64,000 nucleotides of DNA from Juglans regia (Eukaryota > Streptophyta > Magnoliopsida > Fagales > Juglandaceae), in assembly GCF_001411555.2 (NCBI RefSeq), contig NC_049908.1, forward strand, positions 30,008,817-30,072,816, given 5' to 3'. Within the stretch, counting starts at the first letter, position 1. Each line of letters starts with the position of its first letter. The translations under genes were made by a program, and so were the position numbers. Positions 12,001-22,910 of this stretch are shown one piece after another. The notes under the pieces were generated by a model. The model was not told the origin of the DNA. It did no database searches and worked only from the letters and a program-made list of their open reading frames with translations.

Positions 12001-14582
12001 CTTGATAACCATATGGCACGACCAAGTTGCAGCGGAGTCCTTTTGCAATATTCAGGAACTTAAGGTTACATCTTGTGAAAATGTTTTGCACGTATTCGAC
12101 TCCGATATTTGCAGCTTTCAAAATCTACGTCAAATTTATGCCAAGGGATGTGAGAGCTTGAAAAGTTTCTTTCCAACAGTCTCGATGGCTACAAGTCTCA
12201 CGCAATTGGAGGATCTTCTTATAGTCAATTGTGGGATTGAGGAAATTGTCGCAGGAGGAGGAGAAGAAGCAACACCAAGGTTTTTGTTCCCTCGTATGAC
12301 TACACTAAATCTTAAAGGGTTGGCAGAACTCAAATGGTTTTATCGAGGAGTGCATACTTCAAAATGGCCATCACTGAAAAATATGCTGGTGGATGGATGT
12401 CAAAAAGTTGAGATATTTGCTTCAGAATATATGAGTTTTCAAGAGGCACTTGAAGAAAGTCGACAAAGCAAGATCTCAAGTGACCAACCCCTTTTCTTGG
12501 TTGATCAAGATCAGGTAATTATAGCCTCAACTAGTACTCTTTTAAGATAGATGTTCACATTTGAGTAAAAGATGTAACAAGAATGATGAAAAACCTGAGA
12601 AATGATTATAAACTTTGAAATCTTTGGCCCTTTTAACTTGGCATGTTATATATATTGATTTATGTGAAGTTATGAAAAAAAAAAAGATTTATATGAAGTT
12701 ATGGCTGATGAAAGCGAACTGATCCAACCCGAATGGGTCGGGTAAAAAATTTCGATTAATTTATGTGGAGTTATGCAAAAAAAAAAAAAAAAAAAAAAAA
12801 AGATTTATATAAAGTTATTATGCATGCTTAGATTTATCACTATTTTGACACCTATTGGATGAATCCTACTCTTACAGGTCGCATTCCCTAGTTTGGAAAA
12901 ATTGATAATCTCTCACATGGATGACATGAAAGTTATATGGAATACCCAAATCGCAGCAGATTCCTTTTGCAAACTTCAGATGATGAGTGTTGAATTTTGT
13001 ACAAATCTTAATAGCATCTTTCCGTTTAAGATGTTTAAAGTCTTCCAGAGTCTAGAGTGGGTGAATGTAGTCGGTTGCAGTTCTCTAAAACAAGTGTTTG
13101 ACCTACAAGGGCCTAGTTTCCAAGAAACATGTGGTGTAATAGTCACTCAATTGAAGGACTTGTATTTGCGTGATCTGCCAAAGCTGAAGCACATATCGAA
13201 TAAGGATCCTCGTGATATTTTGAGCTTTCAAAATCTACGTAATGTACATGCCAACGGGTGTGAGAGCATGGAATGTCTCTTTCCAGCTTCCATGGCCAGA
13301 ACACTCACGGAATTGGAAACTCTTAAGGTAATTGATTGCGGGGTTGAGGTCATTGTTGAGAAGGAAGAAGCAGAAGGAAGACTTGTGTTCCCTAAACTAA
13401 CTTCTTTGGAACTCGGGATATTGCCAAAACTCAAGTGGATTTCCCCCGGGGCGCATAATTTAGAATGGCCAGTGTTGAAAGAATTGAAAGCGTGGGGATG
13501 TGATGACCAAGTTAGCATATTTGCTTCTAAATTCTCGAGATTTCAAGAAACAAGTCAACAGTGTCTACTTGAGAGTTCCATTCAACATCCTCTTTTCTTG
13601 GTTGAAGAGGTAAGATGCCAATCAATTTAACTCTTTGAAATAGCACGAGTCATATTGTATTCTTTCCTGTCTTGAGAAAAAGGGTCTCGTAATGCATTGT
13701 TCTCTAGAAAATTGGATGTTAACTTCGTTTTTGCTACAGGGTACATTCCCAAAATTGGAGGCTTTGAAAGTGATCGTTCATCACACCACTTGGTGTAACC
13801 AGTTTTTGGTAGAGTCCTTTTGCAAGTTAAAAGTTTTAGAGGTGCAATGCAACCATGATACATCGGTTCTTTCTCTATCTAATTTACTAAAAAGATTACA
13901 GAATTTGGAGAAACTTGTTGTGAAATGTACTTCCTGGCAAGAAATAATCCCTTATGAAGATTTTATTGGCCTAGAAAACCATGCTAGGATATTCCCACGA
14001 CTAAAAGAACTTAGGGTGTCTAAAGCATCAATGCTGACACATTTGTGGAAAGAAGATGTCCAGGAATATCTAGTTTTTGATAAAGTACTGGAAATTCTAG
14101 CAGTTTCAGAATGTCACAGATTGAAAAGTTTAGTGCCATCCTCGACATGTTTCCACAATTTGACAGATCTCGAGATATTGAGTTGTAATGGATTGATCAA
14201 TTTAACAACATGCACAACAGCCAAAAGCTTGGTGCAGCTCAGAAAAATGAGGGTAAGTTCATGTGAAGGAATGACAGAAATTGTGGCAAGGGGGGAAGAT
14301 CAAGCCAAAGTGGTGATTGCATTCAGCAAATTGACTTGCTTAAAGTTTGATTGCTTACCAAACTTCACAAGCTTTTGCTCTGGAAGTCATTCTATTATGT
14401 TCCCATATTTGAAGGAAGTAATTGTGGAAGAATGCCCAGTGTTGAAAACTTTCTGTCACGGAGTCCTAAGAACACCAAAGCTAAAAAGCGTACAAGTAAA
14501 AAGAGGAGAGAAATCACATACCCATTGGAAGCATGACCTGAATACCACCATACATTCGCTTTGGGAAGACAAGCCAATTTGA
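6079..14582 (+). CDS. CC-NBS-LRR disease resistance protein (At4g27190/RPS2-like class)
   Basis: Six exons, all introns phase 0: 6079-8874, 8979-9512, 9954-10691, 11954-12514, 12878-13609, 13740-14582. They give 2067 residues. Every junction has GT-AG ends and an open frame. The start MEIFVAIAKKMAEYTVAP is the family's usual N-terminus; an in-frame extension to 5935 is ignored. The coiled-coil region covers about residues 1-165. NB-ARC motifs are the P-loop GMPGVGKTT at 180-188, kinase-2 LVILDDIW at 255-262, GLPI at 340-343 and MHD at 466-468, all intact. The rest is LRR. Exons 2-5 each open with V(V/A)(F/L)P, exon 6 opens with GTFP, and exons 2-5 end near PLF(L/N)V. Family proteins act as intracellular immune receptors, with ATP/ADP exchange in NB-ARC controlling activation. 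The size is large for a CNL because of the extra LRR exons. No stop or frameshift is seen, so it is probably functional. The pathogen recognised cannot be told. Confidence 0.9.
6610..6642 (+). promoter_or_regulatory. P-loop coding segment, candidate miR482/2118-type target
   Basis: This encodes LWGMPGVGKTT. In many dicots 22-nt miR482/miR2118 family members target exactly this conserved P-loop sequence in NLR transcripts and trigger phased siRNAs. The segment is present and intact. Whether the species' miRNA pairs well here cannot be judged from the window. Confidence 0.3.
11136..11500. mobile_element. MITE-like element inside NLR intron 3
   Basis: The left end TATAACGCTTCAATG and the right end, whose reverse complement is TGTAACGCTCCAATAG, form imperfect inverted repeats about 40 bp long (they continue through CACATGGTCTATAT / CATATTGTTTATAC). 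The interior has no coding capacity. It accounts for roughly a third of the 1262-bp intron, the longest intron in the gene. Confidence 0.5.
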
Positions 14583-15080
14583 CAGCCAGCATGCAGTCTA
14601 TTTGAAGAAAGGCAAGTATATTATTTAACACGTTTCATATTTTCAGTACCACTAATTTAATTTCTAATTCATAATCAAATATTGTAATATTCTGAATTTG
14701 GACACTTTTTAGTAAATTAAGCAGCAAATGTAGATTTGTATCTTTCCCCAACTTTTGAGGAAATCAACAAAATTAATAATTACATGGAGGATTTCAATAC
14801 TTGGGGGCATGGGATCCGGTGCACCTATCAGTCCTCTTATTTTTCGAAATAGATATTATTTAAAAGATTAATTATTCTTGAAGATTAAGAAATATATATA
14901 TAATTATTGACTTTTTTTTATTTTTTTATTTTATTGCAGAAAGGTTGGAGCATGAATATAACATTTGGAGTTCTGGGTGAAATTCTTTCGAATGTGCAAA
15001 CTTTGTGTCAACTTATTTTGTAATATTCTATTGTGCAATTATTTTGACTCTGTTTCGAAGATGGACATATTATCTATTCC

Positions 15081-15121
<41 letters not shown>

Positions 15122-15740
15122 ACTAGAGGGTTTGGAAATATGCCACAACTAATGAGTTTCTTATTTGCTCAAAAGACATGAAAATATTTTCAATTGGTTG
15201 GAAGAAATTTTCTCCAACTCATGAATCGGCCGGAGGAAATCTCCATCCTTTTCAATGATTTTTTTAGAGAATAATTTATCGTTTAGTATTTTTCAATAAC
15301 ACTCCCGAAATGTTTCCTTTTTAGTCATAATGTTTCTTTTTCAGCTTCTATTTTTCCTTTTTACTTTGTTTTGATTGGTCGTTGTAAGTGTTTAATTTTT
15401 CCTCCACGATTACTGATTAGACAGCCGTCTTCTATTTTAATATAAAATTATAAAAAAATAATTATAAGTATGATATTCTCTTTATAATTTACAATATGTA
15501 CATCACACTTAATTACAACGAAAATGAGCTCATTTTTTTATGACATTGTTTTTAAAACTTAAAGAGTAAAAAAAAAATCAATTTTTATAAAATTAAATTT
15601 ATTTTTAATTAAATTATATGATTACATTGATTGATTAAATTTAATTTTTTATAGATTATATTAGAAGATTATGTTCTGAAATTTTTAATCCAAATTTAAA
15701 AAATAAATAAGAAACAAATAATTAAATAGTAAAATAATAA
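14583..15740 (+). other. 3' flank of the NLR gene
   Basis: AT-rich. A possible 3' UTR intron may run from about 14613 (GCAAGT donor) to 14940 (TTGCAG acceptor), which would place more transcript downstream; this is weak. A pure AT microsatellite sits at 15084-15118. No further coding exon was found. Confidence 0.35.
15084..15118. repeat. (AT)n microsatellite
   Basis: Uninterrupted AT dinucleotide run of about 35 bp, likely length-variable. Confidence 0.9.
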
Positions 15741-15749
15741 TAAAAAAAA

Positions 15750-16550
15750 GTGTAAATATATCTCTACCTTGTGATATCCCACAACGATCCCACCCATCGT
15801 TAGTCGGTATTACACATTTGGTCCCTGAAGAAATTATGGCTCCCTCGTCAGAGTTGAAGGAAAATGGCGTACTGTCAAAGTCTGAAGGAGATGTAAGATT
15901 CGCTATCACCCCAAATGTGAAGGGACTTGTTGTCACTCCAGAATCTCCTATAGAGAAAACCAATGGAGTTGCTTAAGAACCTATGGGTTTGGCGTTGGTG
16001 CCTTGTGTAGAGTCGGGAGTTCAGTTGGATACTGTGTTTGGGAATAACGTTGCTCCCTTGGTCTCTCTTCCTCCAATAGAGGACTAAATTTTGCCTAAAG
16101 TTAATGAGATTTAGTAGTTTGTGGGAATCTCACATGGAGGATGTAAAGATCAATTTAAAGAACTAATCATTGTGATTGAAGCAAGCCACGCGCTTGAAAT
16201 CAAATCAAATTTCAAGAAAAGCAGAAAGTTACAACGTCTTTCTTGGACAATCAATTACGATGCTAAGGATAGTAACTCAACTAGAGAGAAGTCTAAAAGG
16301 ATGGCATTGTGAAAACAGGAATCAAGGGGTGGGGTTGGGTGTTCGGGTGGAGTTTTAATTCTATGGGAAACAAGGGGTTAGGGTTAGGGTTGGGTCTGGT
16401 ATATTTTGAGTTTTTTTCCACGAGCTTTTTGAGTCATTAGGGACTTTTTAGGTCATTTTAGACAAGATATTTTCTTGTATACATTCAGTGTACTTGATTT
16501 TTCCTCTTGATATATATAATTTTTTACTTGTCAAAAAAAAAAAAATTTGG
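15750..16550 (+). mobile_element. Internally deleted LINE remnant
   Basis: A stretch at 16121-16300 encodes a LINE ORF1 C-terminus (VGISHGGCKDQFKELI, LQRLSWTINYDAK). It resembles the [12 protein letters not shown] segment of the LINE at 35.7-40.9 kb. About 130 bp later the sequence goes directly into a typical LINE 3' end (TTGTATACATTCAGTGTACT, then ACTTGTC and a poly-A run near 16540-16553). Endonuclease and reverse transcriptase are missing entirely. Stops are present, for example at about 15974 and 16085. Confidence 0.65.
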
Positions 16551-16553
16551 AAG

Positions 16554-16918
16554 TATGTGGGTGTGACAACATGGGTGCGATAGCGATGGTTGTGGAAGAA
16601 GAAAGAAGACGGAATAGAACATGGAGATCATATGAAAAAGCTTCTTTATTTAATCATAAAACCCGATATTCAAACAAATGCTTTGCAATTCACTAACTCG
16701 TGTAACAAGGGATTCAAACTCATCAACTTTATGAATTTGCATTTTGCAAGACATAGTAATAATCTAAAAGCCGAAATATTAAAATTTCTCTTGATGAACA
16801 TGAACATCAAGATGGAAAACATACCTGAAATTCTACAGAAGCAAACGAAACAAGAAGACAAAAATTGCTACAATGTCTAATAGTCGTCAGCCTCACCCAA
16901 AAAAGCCATGTAAATTAA
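16554..16918. other. Intergenic between LINE remnant and PSAT
   Basis: No gene recognised. It probably contains the 3' UTR and terminator of the minus-strand aminotransferase in its right part. Confidence 0.4.
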
Positions 16919-18193
16919 TCAAGCATGCCTTGCCTGAAAATCCTTCATGAAAGCAACCAACTTCTCAACCCCAGCCAATGGCATAGCATTATATATGGAA
17001 GCACGCATACCTCCAACCGACCTATGCCCCTTGAGTTGAATCATCTTCTCCTTGGCTGCCTCTTTCACAAAGTCAGCCTCCAACTCCGGCTTCTCCAACG
17101 TGAACGGTACGTTCATCAACGACCTCACCGACTTCTCAACCGGGCACCTGTAGAATCCATTGCTCAAATCGATCGCACTGTACAGAAGCTCGGCCTTCTT
17201 CTTGTTCTTCTTCTCCACCTCCTCCAACCCGCCTTGCGCCAACAAGTCCTCGAACACCAATCCGCACATGTAGATGCAGTAACAAGGAGGTGTGTTATAG
17301 AGCGAGTTGTTGTCTGCGTGGATCTTGTAGTCCAGCATAATGGGTGTAATCTCCTGAGCATTCCCAATCAGATCCTTCCGGATGATGACAATGGTCACTC
17401 CAGATGGCCCCACGTTCTTCTGAGCCCCAGCGTATATGATCCCGAATTTCGACACGTCCACGGGCTTCGAACAGAAGTTCGAAGACATGTCGGCGATAAG
17501 TATACCATTCTTTGAAGTTGGGTAGTTCTTGAACTCGACCCCATGTATGGTTTCGTTGGCGCATATATGCAAATACTTGGCGTCCGGGCTCTGCTCCAAC
17601 CCCTCGAAGGACGGAATTCTCGTGTAGTTGTCCGATTTGCCCGACCAGATCACCTTGGCTTTGCTGAACTTCTTTGCCTCCTTAAAGGCCTTGTCCCCCC
17701 ACGACCCGGTGACCAGGTAATCCACCGGGTCGTCGGGTTTAACCAGATTTAAAGGGATCGCAGCGAACTGAGTGGTGGCGCCGCCTTGGAGGAAGAGGAT
17801 CGCGTATTCGGAGGGGATATTCAGAAGGGTACGGAGATCGGACTCGGCCTTCTGGATAATGGAGAGGAACTCCTTGCCTCGGTGGCTCATTTCCATGACG
17901 CTCATGCCGGATCCCCGCCAGTTGTAAAGCTCCGACTGAGCCTTGAGGAGAACGTTCTCCGGGAGGGTGGCAGGCCCCGCAGCGAAGTTGAAGACTCGAT
18001 CTTGGGATTGGGTCTGGATCAGTGGGCGCTGATCCTGGGTTTGGGTAGGAGCGGCGCATCTGATCGACATGGGCTTGGTGGGGAGCTTGAGGGTGTTGAG
18101 GTGGGTGTTTGTGGGGAAGATGGGTGGTGAAGAGGTTTTGAGGAAGAAGCGGTTAGGGTTCTGGAGGAGGATCGAGTGGGGTGACGATGCCAT
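16919..18193 (-). CDS. PSAT: Phosphoserine aminotransferase, chloroplastic
   Basis: A single exon of 424 codons. The enzyme converts 3-phosphohydroxypyruvate plus glutamate to 3-phosphoserine plus 2-oxoglutarate, step two of the phosphorylated serine pathway in plastids. Residues 1 to about 60 are rich in Ser, Thr and Pro with few acidic residues, as in a transit peptide. The mature enzyme starts near [16 protein letters not shown]. Other SerC signatures are [31 protein letters not shown] and the pyridoxal-phosphate lysine in [12 protein letters not shown] (Lys259). The protein ends in [13 protein letters not shown] and [10 protein letters not shown] and has the normal plant length. The lack of introns is typical of plant PSAT genes. 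The coding region is clearly richer in GC than its surroundings. The divergent cyclin gene lies upstream, separated by about 1.1 kb. Confidence 0.97.
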   Translation of the reverse strand: MASSPHSILLQNPNRFFLKTSSPPIFPTNTHLNTLKLPTKPMSIRCAAPTQTQDQRPLIQTQSQDRVFNFAAGPATLPENVLLKAQSELYNWRGSGMSVMEMSHRGKEFLSIIQKAESDLRTLLNIPSEYAILFLQGGATTQFAAIPLNLVKPDDPVDYLVTGSWGDKAFKEAKKFSKAKVIWSGKSDNYTRIPSFEGLEQSPDAKYLHICANETIHGVEFKNYPTSKNGILIADMSSNFCSKPVDVSKFGIIYAGAQKNVGPSGVTIVIIRKDLIGNAQEITPIMLDYKIHADNNSLYNTPPCYCIYMCGLVFEDLLAQGGLEEVEKKNKKKAELLYSAIDLSNGFYRCPVEKSVRSLMNVPFTLEKPELEADFVKEAAKEKMIQLKGHRSVGGMRASIYNAMPLAGVEKLVAFMKDFQARHA

Positions 18194-19329
18194 AGCTATG
18201 GCGGCTCAGATTTGGGATCTCAGAGGAAGAGAGCTTTTGAAAAGCGTATGTGTTTAACACAATAGGGAATATTTGGTGGGATATACAAATAGAGAAGAAG
18301 AGGATTTTATTTTTTCTTTTTCTTTTTCTTTTTTTATTGCAAGAGGGATTTATTTGATAATATTTTACATATTTAGGCACTAGTTTGACTCAAGCTGAGG
18401 TTGGTGGTAGGTTTGATTTTTAGAAATTATGTCATTTTTCTGGTTTGTTGACTTGTCCTTTAATTTTTGTTTCTGTTAAATGTTAATTTCGTCTCCTAGT
18501 ATTAATTATTTTTATTTAATCTTTAATTATTTTTATCGAAATAATGTCCCTCTTCATTCTATATCTTCTCGTAGAGCATATAAAAATAGGTGAATGTAAT
18601 ACTTTAAAAATAATAATATCAATTTTATGTTATATCTATGTCTTCATATGCTCTAATTTTGTAAAATCAATATTACATTACATGCAAGTAATAATACATT
18701 TGTTTTAACTTTTAAGAGCAAAATTCAACTACGATTATCAACTTTGAGCATTGGCTACTCAAGTAAGTTTTGCTGAGACTCGCATGTGAGATTCATAGCA
18801 ACTTTTTCACAGCTCTACTTCAGTGCACTCAGCAACTTGTGCTTAATTGGTTGCCAAAATGATTGGAGGACAAAAAAATGTTGGTTTAGATGTTGTTGGG
18901 ATGAAATTGAGCAGCATTTGGTTCATAGGTTGTCCTTCTATCCACTCTACCCCTCACCTTAGATAGTTCAAAGAAGATACGATATATAACGATTGGGGAG
19001 ATTTGCAAATATCACTAATTGCAGTGGGGTCTCCAGGTGAAGCATTCATCCACATGTGAAGATATAACTATTTTAATAAAAATTGAAATATGATATTGTC
19101 ATTACATTATTGTTCAAAGGGAACAACAATAGAAGTACAATTTGAAGGGGGAAACGGATGAGTAAGTTCAATTAGAACTTGGGAAAACAACCATGGCTGT
19201 GTGCAATTAACAACCGAAAGCAATCCCCAGTGCAACCCACGTTGCTGTATTATGATGAGTATTCATTCCCCATCTCCAATCAGCCCAATTACATAGTCAT
19301 GCAATGTGTTAGTAGCTGTACATGGCCTG
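18194..19329. other. Intergenic between PSAT promoter and cyclin 3' end
   Basis: Holds the PSAT 5' UTR and promoter (minus strand, left part) and the 3' UTR of the cyclin gene (right part). A CT/T-rich patch at 18300-18340 would be part of the PSAT promoter. No other gene is supported. Confidence 0.4.
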
Positions 19330-22300
19330 CTATAGTTGGGTATCCAAAAGAAAATGAGCTGGTTCAGATTTTGCAGTATAGCCAAACTTAGATGTAAAGT
19401 ATTTCCTATGTACCCCTGTGAGTTTCCCTGTTGCTGCCTTTTCATGGAAACCTACCATTAGTCTTGAGCATTCCCTGTGAGTAAGCAGAGCAATGTGCAT
19501 CTCTCATCAATGAAAATTTTGTGTACTCTGTTAGTATTGTGATTAGTGAAGTTATTAAAATGGTAGGAAACTCACAATAGCTTATCTTCTGAATAGCTGG
19601 CATGCCATTCACAGGTCTTACTCCACTGCTTGAACCCGTTAAGAGTACATTGAGCAGTATAGATGGCAGCAGCTGCTAATAAAGATGGTGAGAACCTGAG
19701 CATCTCATACTCCACAAATGAAAGCTCAATCAAGAAGAAGGACAGTTGCTCAAGCTGTTTCATAAAGTCATGAGAAGTAGTTATTTTAGCAAATATTTGC
19801 TGATACAGAAACCATGCTGGAGTATTTTCACAGAAGACTACTGACCTTTTTGTCCGATTGAGCAGCCTTGAGGAACCTTCGCATGAAAACATATGGGGTT
19901 GGAACTGACATGTTGAACTGCAATGTGTTTAGCATCAAGCTCTCCTGCAGGTTTATTAAGACCAGAAAGTCATTTATTGGTTGGAAGGATATATTATAGC
20001 TTAATCACAACGAAAGAAAAAAGTTACCATATCCAGAACCTCCTTCCTTGTGTAAGCTTTGTCTGATATAAGAATCAAATCCCCAACTATAGGAACAGAA
20101 ACCTCCTCGTACTTGCATGCTAAGAGCATGGCAACCAAACCAATTAACTGAAGTTTCTTTCTTACCACTGTTTGCTGGGATAAAAATCTGTCTATAATGT
20201 TAACTGTTAGGAACAATGTCTCATTCATGAGTTCAAACTTGTCGTGTACCTGTTGATTTGAACAAGCAGAAACATGACTCAAAATTGAAATCAATTAGGA
20301 AAAACAAGCAATCAAGCTAAATTTTGAACCAGAAGCCCGATTTATTACCACTTTAGGTATTGTGTATACCTCAATAAGCCAATCAATCAGTATGGATCTC
20401 ATCCTCTCATTAATGTCAGATTGTTGTGCCATATAGTTTGGTGAGACGCAACTAAAACTCTGCATCAAATTATTGGAACTTAGTAACCAACCTTGAGTAG
20501 AATTTGATGCTTTCCTTTTCAGTTACCACATTTGTAATCAAAATGGATTTCGAAAATATAAAACACAACGTAAAATCTTGCAAAAGCAGTAAGTGAATAA
20601 ATTGTCTGGAAATTTGATAATTTAAAATTATATGGTGGTATCCCAACCTTGCATGGGAAATACATTATGGAAAACATTAGTAAGGCAAACGTTTCAAGAT
20701 ATTCAGATTTAAATGAGGTAATTGCCGACTTCTTACCACCGCATCAACTTAACCTGTGTCCATAACTACTTCAAAAGAAAGATGCTTAACACATGTAGTT
20801 AATGAGGTAAATGCTGCCTTGTGGACGCGTGTAGATAATGAACCCACAAAATACAATTTAACATGTAATATATGTGGATGATTGAATAGTAATAAATTAT
20901 GGGTGCTTAATGCCATGCACTTGGCTTAAACACACTACGTATCTAATAAACCTGACAATCACAGTCAAGCAATAAAAACTTTCTTAATTTAGGGAGCTTG
21001 AATAGTACCAAATGGTCCAAATCTACAAGGGCGACAATTACATGACAGATATGTGTGTTTCTAGATGAAGTGTATTCAATAATGACATAAAAGTTTAGGT
21101 GTACACTATTTTTGGCAGGCAAAATAATGAGCCTGGATGGTCATACCTCACCAATTGCATATGTTCTTTTTTAATAGAAGAATCTGAAACTCGTGCGGAT
21201 CTCACATCCATTATGGGGGGAACCTTAGACCTCCCTTCCTATGAAGGCATAGATTGAGAAGTACTACTATTCTACTAAAAGCATGTTACTTCAAACTGAA
21301 AATCTAGTAAGGGAACTTCTTCTTTGAGTGTCAAGAACTATAAGCTAATTTACCTCCATTTTTCTGTAATAGGCATAGAGATCTTCAATATAGTCCACAA
21401 CTGCAAGTGGATTCTTCGCATCGCAGCTGTCAATATCCATGACTGGTTCTTCAGCTATATCCTCCATTTCAACCTCCTCCTAGCAATTTAGCAAGTTTTT
21501 AAAAATTTTGAAAATCGATCTTCAAAAGTTTCAATAGCTGTTAAGAAAGAAGGATACCGTCTCATCAGTTTCACTAGGCATTGCTTCCGTTTGTTCTAAA
21601 AACATGGGCACTGGTTGGTCTTCTTTAGGTGAGTTGTGTTCCTCGTCTACAAAGATGGAGGCTCCAAATCCATTCGAAGCTGATTGGTTCGCTTTCTTGG
21701 TTTCCTATACATAGTTAGAGACAATAAATAAATCCGAACAAGACCCACAAATTAGAGCACAGATATAGGTCCAGATCCATATTTTCTTATAGTATGAGAG
21801 AGAGAGAGAGAGAGCTAAGGAGGGAGGTAGAGAAGAATAGTGATACCGGGGGACAAGCTGGCTGCGTATTTGCAATTTGTGCGGCGAACTTCCTAACGAA
21901 CACAACAGATCAAAACCAGGGTATGAGAATTTGAAGAAAAGCATTGATGAAAATAGCAAAAACAATAAGAACTTTTATTTAGTCAAAAGGGTTTTTTTTT
22001 TTTCTCTCCCTAAAGCTATCAAAAGGTATCATATTCAAATTTTGAATTTTATTTCCTTCTACGACCTTCAGTCAGCAGCCAAAAACATTAAAAAAAAAAT
22101 GAAATTACAGGGCTACATTCCCAGTTCCAGACCTCGTAATCGGTCGATGCACTGGATCTGCCTGCTTCTTTTCGCAGATTTCATGTTTGCTAAAACAGGA
22201 GCAAAAACACACAAATCAATTCCAGAAACCAAAAAAAAAAAAAATGACTAGGAAACAAGAAACAAAAATGCATTATAACTTCAGATTGAGCATCAATAAC

Positions 22301-22587
22301 ATTACTCTGACAAGGCTCTTTTATTGACTACACAAGGGTATGCTCGACCTCCCACTAAACCCTGATTAATGACGCTTAAAGCCCTTCTGTTCTGGATAAT
22401 CTCCTGACCGAACTTTCTATTACCCATCTCTATCCCTCCTACCATTAAAAAAAAATGACAAAAGAACCATGTCAGATCTTCTGGTTTTACAACCAAAGTC
22501 AGTCTTGAATCGTCAAAAAATCTCAAAATTACCTTGAAGATTGGTGGGCTTGTTCAAATCGGGATTGTTCTCGTCAGTAATAACCAT
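19330..22587 (-). CDS. CYCB2: B2-type mitotic cyclin (G2/mitotic-specific cyclin-2 like)
   Basis: Eleven exons on the minus strand: 22587-22533, 22438-22306, 22189-22133, 21892-21847, 21704-21558, 21479-21354, 20459-20370, 20249-20028, 19944-19846, 19754-19576, 19474-19330. All junctions are GT-AG and the frame is continuous, giving 432 residues. The N-terminus has a destruction box RRALSVIN (36-43), the APC/C degradation signal. [10 protein letters not shown] follows. The cyclin box begins with [18 protein letters not shown] (208 on) and contains LACKYEEV. The C-terminal cyclin fold ends in [16 protein letters not shown]-type cyclins activate CDK at G2/M. Exon 2 could start three bases later, giving one residue fewer. 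The gene carries clustered AACGG promoter motifs, as expected for G2/M control. The exact paralogue within CYCB2 is not determined. Confidence 0.93.
21795..21814. repeat. (GA)n microsatellite in a CYCB2 intron
   Basis: Short run of about ten GA units in the intron between exons 4 and 5 of the cyclin gene. Confidence 0.8.
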
Positions 22588-22814
22588 TCTCTTCGATTAT
22601 CTGAAAGAACAATCACTACCAGAGAACAAAACTCCTGGATACAAGAGAACAAACTCCTGGATCCCAAGACCCACCCCCACCCTAAAACGTTAGAACATCT
22701 AAGGACTGAGCCCTCCCGAGAAAATACGAACAAAGGTACAGAGAAATATAGAGCCCAAAAAAACACAAACGGGGGAATTGGTGTATAAAGTGGGTCGCGG
22801 TCTCTCGCCTTTAT

Positions 22815-22910
22815 TCAAACGCAACGGCTAGTGAAATGTGGCCGTTGGATGAGAGGATGGTCTTGAGAAATGAGACTTGCTTCCATTTGTTTGTCCGAAC
22901 AACGGTCAGT
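22815..22910 (-). promoter_or_regulatory. Cluster of MSA (mitosis-specific activator) elements
   Basis: Within 330 bp upstream of the CYCB2 start codon there are three AACGG cores. CGCAACGGCTA lies at 22820-22830 (one mismatch to YCYAACGGYYA). TCCAACGGCCA lies at 22849-22839 on the minus strand (perfect match). AACGGTCA lies at 22901-22908. MSA elements bind three-repeat MYB proteins and give G2/M-phase expression of plant B cyclins. Confidence 0.7.

Noticed and set aside
16377..16400. GGTTAGGGTTAGGGTTGGG looks like telomere repeat
   Set aside because: Only two TTAGGG units, plants normally use TTTAGGG, and it sits in a LINE remnant; treated as chance.
16925..18130. Long plus-strand frames (up to 196 codons) across the aminotransferase
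   Set aside because: Shadows of the GC-rich PSAT coding region on the other strand; no domain and no homologous look.
22534..22788. Plus-strand frame over the cyclin first exon
   Set aside because: Antisense to a spliced, well supported cyclin start; no independent evidence.
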